Source of the DNA: Fen-999 sp964530115
Lineage (GTDB): Bacteria > Pseudomonadota > Gammaproteobacteria > Burkholderiales > Rhodocyclaceae
Assembly (NCBI GenBank): GCA_964530115.1
Contig: CAZGYD010000105.1
Location: forward strand, 10,988-74,987
DNA length: 64,000 bases
Direction of reading: 5' to 3'
Shown: positions 58,680-64,000 of the stretch, piece by piece
How the letters are laid out: the number at the start of each line of letters is the position of its first letter
Position numbering within the stretch: position 1 is the stretch's first letter
The notes under the pieces: generated by a model
What the model was told of the DNA's origin: nothing
What the model saw: only the letters and a program-made list of their open reading frames with translations
Database searches by the model: none
Position numbers and translations under genes: made by a program

Positions 58680-61262
58680 TCAGTCCGCGAGCTTTTTGAG
58701 TTCGTAGAGCCGCTCCAGCGCCTCGCGCGGCGTCAGCGCGTCGGGGTCGATCGCGCGCAGCGCGTCGATCGCGGGATGAGCCTCGGGTTCCGCAGCGGGC
58801 GGCGGCTGCGTGAACAGGTCCGGCTGCGGCCCGGACGCCGCAGCGCGGTTCTCCAGTGCGGCGAGCCGCCGCTTCGCCTCGCGGATGACGGCCGCGGGCA
58901 TGCCGGCCAGCGCCGCGACCTGGATGCCGTAGCTCTGCGAGGCCGGGCCTTCCTCGACGGCGTGCAGGAAGACGATCTTCTGTCCGTGGCCGACGGCATC
59001 GAGATGGACGTTGGCGCACTCCGGGTATTCCTGCGCGAGCTGCGTGAGCTCGAAATAGTGCGTCGAGAAGAGCGTCAGGGCGCGGTTCTTCTCGATCAGG
59101 TGCCGGGCGATGGCGAAGGCCAGCGCCAGGCCGTCGAAGGTCGAGGTGCCGCGGCCGATCTCGTCCATCAGCACCAGCGACCGCTCGGTGGCGCCGTGGA
59201 TGATGGCCGCCGCCTCGGTCATCTCGACCATGAAGGTCGACCGGCCCGAGGCGAGATCGTCGGCGGCGCCGATGCGCGTGTAGATCGCATCGACCGGCCC
59301 CAGGCGACAGGCGCGCGCGGGCACGAAGCTGCCGCAGTGGGCGAGCAGCACGATCAGCGCCACCTGGCGCATGTAGGTCGACTTGCCGCCCATGTTCGGC
59401 CCCGTGACCAGCAGCAGGCGGCGTGTGGGCCCGAGGCGCGCATCGTTGGCGATGAAGGCGTCGACCTGGCCCTCGACCACGGGATGGCGGCCGGCCTCGA
59501 TCTCGATCACCGGCTCGTTCGTGAAGGCCGGCCGCCGCCAGCCGAGCCGGGCAGCCGCGTCGGCAAAGGCGCAGAGCCCGTCGAGCAGCGCCAGCGCCCG
59601 GGCGATGCGCTGGAAGTCGGCGATCCAGCCGGCAAGCCTGTCGAGGAGGTCGGCGAACAGCTGCCGCTCGAGCGCCAGCGCGCGCTCGTTGGCCGAGAGC
59701 GCCTTGTCCTCGAAGGCCTTGAGTTCCGGCGTGATGTAGCGCTCGGCGTTCTTCAGCGTCTGCCGGCGCCGGTAGTCGTCCGGCACCTTGTCGGCGTTGG
59801 CGTGGGTGACCTCGATGTAGAAGCCGTGCACCTTGTTGTATTCGACCTTGAGGCTGGCGATGCCGGTACGCTCGCGCTCGCGGGCTTCGAGCGCGGCGAG
59901 GAACTGGCCGCAGCCGGCCTGGAGCGCGCGCAGCTCGTCGAGATCGGCCGACCAGCCCGGGGCGATGACGCCGCCGTCGCGCAGCTGCACCGAGGGCTCG
60001 GCCGCCACCGCCTGGCGGAGCAGGGCCAGGGCCTCTGCCGGCGCATCGAGATCGCGGCCAAGCAAACTCAGCCGCGGTGACACGCCGGCCGCGCCTTCGG
60101 CGACGAGCGCCCGGATGCCCGGCAGGGCCGCGAGGCTCTCGCGCAGCGCCGCGAGGTCGCGCGGGCGGGCGTTCTTCAGGGCGATCCGCGCCGTGATCCT
60201 TTCGACGTCGCCGACCGCGCGCAGCGCCCTGGCGATGGCCTGCCAGGGACCCTCGCCATCGTCGCCGAGCAGCGCGGCCACGGCCTCGTGACGGCGCGCG
60301 GCCTCGTCGCGGTCGGCGAGCGGATGATGGAGCGCGTGACGCAGCCAGCGCGAGCCCATGCCCGTGGCACAGGTGTCGATGAGCGAGAGAAGCGTCGGCG
60401 CCGGTGCGCCGCGCAGCGTCTCGGTGATTTCCAGGTTGCGCCGCGTCGCGGCGTCCATGCGCAGGTATTCGCCGCCGTGTTCGACCGTCAGGCCGGTCAC
60501 GTGCGCGAGCGAGCGCATCTGCGTCGAACGCGCGTATTCGAGAAGCGCACCGGCGGCACTGATCGCGGGGCCGAGCCCCTCGGCGCCGAAGCCGGCGAGG
60601 TCGCGGGTGCCAAAGTGTTCGGCAAGCAGGCGCTCCGCCGTCCCGAGGTCGAAATGCCAGTCTGGAAGCCGCTTGACGGGGATACCGAGCGATTGCGGCA
60701 GGTCGTCGGCCATTGCCCCGGCGACCAGGAGCTCGGCGGGGCGCAGGCGTTCGAGCTGCGCCGGCAGCGCCGCGGCCGGCACCTCGAGCAGGCGCAGTTC
60801 GCCGCTGGCGAGATTGAGCCAGGCCATGCCGATGCGGTTCCGGTCGCGCGCGATGGCGAGCAGCAGGCTGTCGCTGCGCTCGTCGAGGAGGCCGGCGTCG
60901 GTGAGCGTGCCTGGCGTGACGATGCGCGTCACCGCGCGCTCGACCGGCCCCTTGCTCGTCGCCGGATCGCCGACCTGCTCGCAGATGACCACGGATTCGC
61001 CCTGCCGGACGAGCTTCGCCAGATACTGCTCGACGGCATGGAAAGGCACGCCGGCCATCGGGATCGGCCGGCCCGCCGACTGGCCGCGCGTGGTCAGGGT
61101 GATGTCCAGGAGCCGCGCGGCCTTCTCGGCGTCCTCGTAGAAGAGCTCGTAGAAGTCGCCCATCCGGTAGAAGAGCAGCATGTCCGGATGCCGGCGCTTG
61201 AGCGCCAGGTACTGCTGCATCATCGGCGTGTGCTGGGCGAGGGAGGCGTCGGCGGCGGGCAT
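58680..61262 (-). CDS. mutS: DNA mismatch repair protein MutS
   Basis: 860 residues. The mismatch-binding Phe-x-Glu is in FYRMGDFYELFYEDA (about 30-44). Walker A is TGPNMGGKSTYMRQ (about 617-630), Walker B LVLMDEIGRGTSTFDG (about 693-708), and the TFMVEMTEAA motif lies between. Residues 392-400 (GVSPRLSLL), in the clamp/lever connector before DGGVIAPGW, are encoded by a sense copy of the 27-bp motif; the region is poorly conserved. The ATG is eight bases after a TAGAAT box without Shine-Dalgarno, so the mRNA is probably leaderless. Confidence 0.97.
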   Translation of the reverse strand: MPAADASLAQHTPMMQQYLALKRRHPDMLLFYRMGDFYELFYEDAEKAARLLDITLTTRGQSAGRPIPMAGVPFHAVEQYLAKLVRQGESVVICEQVGDPATSKGPVERAVTRIVTPGTLTDAGLLDERSDSLLLAIARDRNRIGMAWLNLASGELRLLEVPAAALPAQLERLRPAELLVAGAMADDLPQSLGIPVKRLPDWHFDLGTAERLLAEHFGTRDLAGFGAEGLGPAISAAGALLEYARSTQMRSLAHVTGLTVEHGGEYLRMDAATRRNLEITETLRGAPAPTLLSLIDTCATGMGSRWLRHALHHPLADRDEAARRHEAVAALLGDDGEGPWQAIARALRAVGDVERITARIALKNARPRDLAALRESLAALPGIRALVAEGAAGVSPRLSLLGRDLDAPAEALALLRQAVAAEPSVQLRDGGVIAPGWSADLDELRALQAGCGQFLAALEARERERTGIASLKVEYNKVHGFYIEVTHANADKVPDDYRRRQTLKNAERYITPELKAFEDKALSANERALALERQLFADLLDRLAGWIADFQRIARALALLDGLCAFADAAARLGWRRPAFTNEPVIEIEAGRHPVVEGQVDAFIANDARLGPTRRLLLVTGPNMGGKSTYMRQVALIVLLAHCGSFVPARACRLGPVDAIYTRIGAADDLASGRSTFMVEMTEAAAIIHGATERSLVLMDEIGRGTSTFDGLALAFAIARHLIEKNRALTLFSTHYFELTQLAQEYPECANVHLDAVGHGQKIVFLHAVEEGPASQSYGIQVAALAGMPAAVIREAKRRLAALENRAAASGPQPDLFTQPPPAAEPEAHPAIDALRAIDPDALTPREALERLYELKKLAD
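60064..60090 (-). repeat. Dispersed 27-bp motif, copy 17 (inside mutS)
   Basis: GCCGGCGTGTCACC then GCGGCTGAGTTTG on the minus strand. It lies in the sense orientation and is read as GVSPRLSLL. Confidence 0.9.
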
Positions 61263-61270
61263 GGCCGGCT

Positions 61271-61276
61271 ATTCTA
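61271..61276 (-). promoter_or_regulatory. -10 box of mutS, close to the start codon
   Basis: TAGAAT on the minus strand ends eight bases before the mutS ATG (61262). Confidence 0.5.
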
Positions 61277-61313
61277 TCGGCTCGCCCGCGCCGGCCGGGC
61301 CGCCGGCCGGCGA

Positions 61314-61319
61314 TACAAT
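61314..61319 (+). promoter_or_regulatory. -10 box of the epimerase gene
   Basis: TACAAT, 32 bases before the ATG at 61352; no clear -35. It is divergent from the mutS promoter, with the two -10 boxes 37 bases apart. Confidence 0.45.
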
Positions 61320-61351
61320 GCGGCGCACTTTTCCGACCGGATCCCGCGCCC

Positions 61352-62386
61352 ATGCCAGAGATCTACGACCGCCTCCGGGACCGCCTGCGCGGCGAACCGC
61401 GGAGATGGCTCGTCACCGGCGTGGCCGGCTTCATCGGCAGCCATCTGCTCGAGGCACTGCTCTCGCTCGACCAGGAGGTCGTCGGCCTCGACAACTTCGC
61501 CACCGGGCACCGGCGCAACCTCGACGAGGTGCGCGCCGCCGTCGGCGAGGCACGCTGGGCGCGTTTCCGGTTCATCGAGGGCGACATCCGCCGGATCGAG
61601 GACTGCCGCGCGGCCTGCGCGGGCGCCGACTACGTGCTGCACCAGGCCGCGATCGGCTCCGTGCCGCGCTCCTTCGACGATCCGGCGACGACCAACGCCG
61701 CGAACGTCGGCGGCTTTCTCAACGTCCTCATCGCCGCGCGCGACGCCGGGGTGCGCCGGCTCGTCTATGCCACGTCGAGCTCCGTCTATGGCGACTCGCC
61801 CGAGCTGCCGCGCGTGGAGGCGCGCATCGGCCGGCCGCTGTCGCCCTACGCGGTGACCAAGCTGATCGGCGAGCAGTACGCCGACCTCTTCGCGCGCAGC
61901 TACGGCCTGCCCTCGATCGGCCTGCGCTACTTCAACATCTTCGGCCCGCGCCAGGACCCGGCCGGCGCCTATGCCGCCGTCGTGCCCCGGTGGGTCGCGG
62001 CGATGATCGCCGGCGAAGACGTCTGGATCAACGGCGACGGCGAAACCAGCCGCGACTTCTGCTACGTCGCCAACGTCGTCCAGGCCAACCTCCTCGCCGC
62101 CGCGGGCAGCGGCGACGAGGCCGAAAACCAGATCTACAACGTCGCGGTCGGCGAGCGGACGACGCTCAACGATCTCTGCGAGGCCATCCGCGCGCAGCTC
62201 GCACCGCGCTTTCCGCACCTGCGCGAGTTCCGGCCGCGCCATCGCGACTTTCGTGCCGGCGACGTGCGCCACTCGCTCGCCGACGTCACGAAGGCGCGCC
62301 GGCTGCTCGGCTACGAACCGACCCACACGCTCGGCGACGGCCTGCGCGAAGCGATCGACTGGTACATCGCCCGCGGCGGCCGCTGA
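61352..62386 (+). CDS. NAD-dependent UDP-sugar 4-epimerase (WbpP/TviC-like)
   Basis: 344 residues, extended SDR family. The NAD loop is VTGVAGFIGSHLLEALL (about 21-37); the catalytic SSS...Tyr-x3-Lys is seen as YATSSSVYGDSPELP and SPYAVTKLIGEQYA (Tyr near 168, Lys near 172). The long N-terminus before the NAD loop and the RRNLDEV region fit the UDP-N-acetylglucosamine 4-epimerase group (WbpP/TviC) involved in surface polysaccharides. No other polysaccharide gene lies in the window, so the pathway is unknown. Confidence 0.87.
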   Translation: MPEIYDRLRDRLRGEPRRWLVTGVAGFIGSHLLEALLSLDQEVVGLDNFATGHRRNLDEVRAAVGEARWARFRFIEGDIRRIEDCRAACAGADYVLHQAAIGSVPRSFDDPATTNAANVGGFLNVLIAARDAGVRRLVYATSSSVYGDSPELPRVEARIGRPLSPYAVTKLIGEQYADLFARSYGLPSIGLRYFNIFGPRQDPAGAYAAVVPRWVAAMIAGEDVWINGDGETSRDFCYVANVVQANLLAAAGSGDEAENQIYNVAVGERTTLNDLCEAIRAQLAPRFPHLREFRPRHRDFRAGDVRHSLADVTKARRLLGYEPTHTLGDGLREAIDWYIARGGR

Positions 62387-62403
62387 GGCTCCCCGCCAAA
62401 CTG

Positions 62404-62456
62404 TGGGGCTTCGCCCCATCCCTCGCTTTGCTCGGGACCACCACTTCGTGGTGTCC
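62404..62456. other. Stem-loops after the epimerase gene
   Basis: TGGGGC-TTC-GCCCCA (62404-62418) and CACCAC-TTC-GTGGTG (62439-62453, extended to 62456 by GGA/TCC with a bulge) form good hairpins; the stretch between (TCCC...GGGA) may form a weaker third. No T-run follows; they may end the epimerase transcript or be intergenic repeats. Confidence 0.5.
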
Positions 62457-62471
62457 TGCGCCCCGTGGGCT

Positions 62472-62495
62472 GGTCAGCCGCCGTAACACGCCGGC
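62472..62495 (-). repeat. Dispersed 27-bp motif, copy 18 (3'-truncated)
   Basis: On the minus strand GCCGGCGTGTTACG then GCGGCTGA is identical to copies 1 and 3, but the terminal GTTTC is lost (reads CC). Confidence 0.8.
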
Positions 62496-62538
62496 GGGGA
62501 GGCGTTTTCGCCGACGAGGCCGCAGAGGAAAAGCAGCA

Positions 62539-62753
62539 TTCACCACAAAGGACACCAAGGCCGCAAAGAAGAATAGAGACGCACGAGGCTCGTTCGAGGT
62601 CACCCCTGGCGTTCCGGAGGGCGGTTTGACCATCGTTCCGGGTGACGACCTGGGGTTCGGGACGAGAAAGCGGAATCTGCCGGCTTCTCCTTGCCCCTCG
62701 CCCTTTGCCTCTCGCCCCTCGTCCTCTGCGCCCTTTGCGTTCTCTGCGGTGAA
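62539..62753. repeat. MITE-like 215-bp segment with 32-bp imperfect inverted ends
   Basis: The left end TTCACCACAAAGGACACC (62539 onward) and the minus-strand right end TTCACCGCAGAGAACGCA (from 62753 inward) match at 24 of 32 positions. Each end is built from AAAG/AGAG words about nine to eleven bases apart. Inside, GGTCACCC and GGGTGACGACC form a second inverted pair. No ORF. This resembles the TTCACCACAGAG-type repeats common in environmental proteobacteria, as I remember them. Confidence 0.55.
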
Positions 62754-62791
62754 CGATTGCCTCGCAAGAAGCGGCGGCGAAATATCCGAGT

Positions 62792-62847
62792 GCAGCGCCG
62801 CACGCGGGCTCCTCCCCCGCGAGGGGGAGGCTGGGAGGGGGCGGGTC
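62792..62847. repeat. 56-bp hairpin repeat, copy A
   Basis: Contains a perfect palindrome CCTCCCCC-GCGA-GGGGGAGG (62811-62830) followed by a G-rich tail CTGGGAGGGGGCGGGTC. It is identical to copy B except one base. Confidence 0.85.
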
Positions 62848-62946
62848 GGCAGTCCCGGCGAAGGGCCGCCCCGAGCCGGGACGGCACGCGCCGAAAGGCG
62901 CAAACCGCTGCGAGGGCTGACCGGAGCGCCCCGTGACGGACGGCGC

Positions 62947-63002
62947 GCAGCGCCGCACTCGGGCTCCTCCCCCGCGAGGGGGAGGCTGGGAGGGGGCGGG
63001 TC
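62947..63002. repeat. 56-bp hairpin repeat, copy B
   Basis: Direct repeat of copy A, 155 bases downstream, one mismatch (G to T). It ends four bases before the metY stop, so it could act on the metY transcript 3' end. Confidence 0.85.
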
Positions 63003-63006
63003 AGAC

Positions 63007-64000
63007 TCACACCGCCGCGAGCGCCTGGTCGAGGTCGGCCCTGAGGTCGTCGATGTGTTCCAGGCCGATGGAGAGGCGCACCATGTCCTCGGAGACGCCG
63101 GCCTTCTTCATCTCCTCGGGCGAGAGCTGCCGGTGGGTCGTGCTCGCCGGGTGGCAGGCGAGGCTCTTGGCGTCGCCGATGTTCACGAGCCGGGTGATGA
63201 GCCTCAACGCGTCCTGGAAGCGCGCGCCGGCCTCCCGGCCGCCCTTGACGCCGAAAGTGAGGATGCCCGAGGCGCGGCCGCCCATGTACTTCTGCGCCAG
63301 CGCATGCTCGGGGTGATCCGGCAGGCCCGCGTACCTGACCCAGCCGACCTTGGCATGACCGCGCAGGAACTCGGCGACCGCCCGCGTGTTCTCGCAGATG
63401 CGGTCCATGCGCACCGGCAGCGTCTCGATGCCCTGGAGGATCAGGAAGGAATTGAACGGCGAGATCGCCGCGCCCATGTTGCGCAGGGGCACGACGCGGG
63501 CGCGGCCGATGTAGGCGGCGGCACCGAGCGCCTCGGTATAGACGACGCCGTGGTAGGAGACGTCGGGCTCGTTCAGGCGGCGGAAGCGCGCCTTGTGCTC
63601 GGCCCACGGGAACCTGCCGGAATCGACGATCGCGCCGCCGATGCTGGTGCCGTGACCGCCGAGATACTTGGTCAGCGAATGGACGACGATGTCGGCACCG
63701 TGCTCGAAGGGCCGGCAGAGATAGGGCGTCGGCACGGTGTTGTCGACGATCAGCGGCACGCCCGCGGCGTGGGCTACCTCGGCCAGCGCGGCGATATCGA
63801 CGACGTTGCCGAGCGGGTTGCCGATCGATTCGCAGTAGATGGCCTTGGTCTTCGCGTCGATCAGCGGCTTGAAGGACGCGGGGTCGCGGTAATCGGCGAA
63901 GCGCACTTCGATCCCATACTGCGGCAGCGTGTGCGCGAACAGGTTGTAGGTGCCGCCGTAGAGCGTGCCGACCGAGACGATGTTGTCGCCGGCCTCGGCG
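63007..64000 (-). CDS. metY: O-acetylhomoserine sulfhydrylase-like PLP enzyme, 5' end outside window
   Basis: 331 codons present, N-terminus beyond the right edge. PLP-dependent Cys/Met-metabolism family. The PLP lysine is in ADIVVHSLTKYLGGHGTSIGG, the preceding Asp in PLIVDNTVPTPYL, and SVGTLYGGTYNLF and the C-terminal LSIGLEHIDDLRADLDQAL are typical. The YNLFAHTLP and SLACHPASTTHRQLS phrases fit O-acetylhomoserine aminocarboxypropyltransferase (MetY) better than MetB or MetZ. It makes homocysteine or methionine precursors from O-acetylhomoserine and sulfide. Confidence 0.9.
   Translation of the reverse strand, partial: AEAGDNIVSVGTLYGGTYNLFAHTLPQYGIEVRFADYRDPASFKPLIDAKTKAIYCESIGNPLGNVVDIAALAEVAHAAGVPLIVDNTVPTPYLCRPFEHGADIVVHSLTKYLGGHGTSIGGAIVDSGRFPWAEHKARFRRLNEPDVSYHGVVYTEALGAAAYIGRARVVPLRNMGAAISPFNSFLILQGIETLPVRMDRICENTRAVAEFLRGHAKVGWVRYAGLPDHPEHALAQKYMGGRASGILTFGVKGGREAGARFQDALRLITRLVNIGDAKSLACHPASTTHRQLSPEEMKKAGVSEDMVRLSIGLEHIDDLRADLDQALAAV

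Larger units (their letters stand above)
62387..63006. other. 620-base gene-free region packed with short repeats
   Basis: In order it holds stem-loops with TTC loops (62404-62456), motif copy 18, a 215-bp segment with imperfect inverted ends (62539-62753), and two copies of a 56-bp hairpin repeat (62792-62847, 62947-63002). No convincing coding frame. Confidence 0.8.

Noticed and set aside
62600..63607. A minus-strand frame spanning the repeat region and metY.
   Set aside because: Out of frame with metY and runs through repeats and hairpins; no family similarity.

Overview
The window is GC-rich, gene-dense chromosomal DNA, almost certainly from a betaproteobacterium. Rhodocyclales-like is my best guess, inferred from gene content. 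The main evidence is the respiratory/TCA block at 40.3-57.6 kb (acnB, CoA-ester lyase and mdh on the minus strand; gntR, sdhCDAB, sdhE, gltA, odhA, odhB, lpd and zapE on the plus strand), the lplT/alr/radA neighbourhood and the overall gene style. No rRNA, tRNA, CRISPR array, phage or insertion sequence was seen.

Layout. 0-0.5 kb: 3' part of an alpha/beta-hydrolase-like gene. 0.76-11.6 kb: a phosphonate locus with the importer phnCDE, two acetyltransferases, a PhnM-like amidohydrolase on the opposite strand, and the C-P lyase operon phnGHIJKLM; phnN, phnP and phnF are absent. 11.6-14.7 kb: a DUF1501/DUF1800 exported pair. 14.9-17.3 kb: the three-gene AmmeMemoRadiSam set (amrB-amrA-amrS). 17.4-19.1 kb: ispD-ispF-thpR. 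19.0-22.5 kb: truncated haemoglobin, a MurG-like glycosyltransferase and ompR/envZ, facing a small secreted protein. 23.0-24.9 kb: tsaB-rimI-family 4 uracil-DNA glycosylase. 24.9-26.9 kb: lemA plus two TPM-domain proteins. 26.9-34.3 kb: lplT, a LysR regulator, alr, radA and a large FtsX-type permease. 34.3-40.0 kb: moaA, an AraC-type response regulator, small unknowns, a sensor kinase, an unpaired HicA-like protein and an OmpA-domain protein. 40.3-57.6 kb: TCA block. 57.7-62.4 kb: bcp, slyD, mutS and a nucleotide-sugar epimerase. 62.4-63.0 kb: a gene-free stretch full of small repeats. 63.0-64.0 kb: 5'-truncated metY.

The most unusual feature is a dispersed 27-bp sequence seen 18 times, about once per 3.6 kb, in both orientations, between genes and inside well-conserved ones. 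Its left half is GCCGGCGTGTTACC and its right half RCGGCTGAGTTTC. Inside genes it is read in several frames (peptides such as GVSPRLSL or KLSRGNTP) and seems to be accommodated without changing protein length, which I judged by remembered family sequences. In three genes it supplies the stop codon and the last residues, and in two places it creates a candidate ATG. This looks more like a DNA-uptake-type or chromosome-organising signal than a transposed repeat. Two copies, identical over 37 bp, bracket the phosphonate locus.

How the genes work together: PhnD/E/C import phosphonates and PhnG-M break the C-P bond. The TCA block covers citrate synthase, aconitase, 2-oxoglutarate dehydrogenase, succinate dehydrogenase and malate dehydrogenase, probably under the divergent GntR regulator. 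Several promoters have a TAGAAT-like -10 box only 6-8 nt before the start codon, suggesting leaderless mRNAs.
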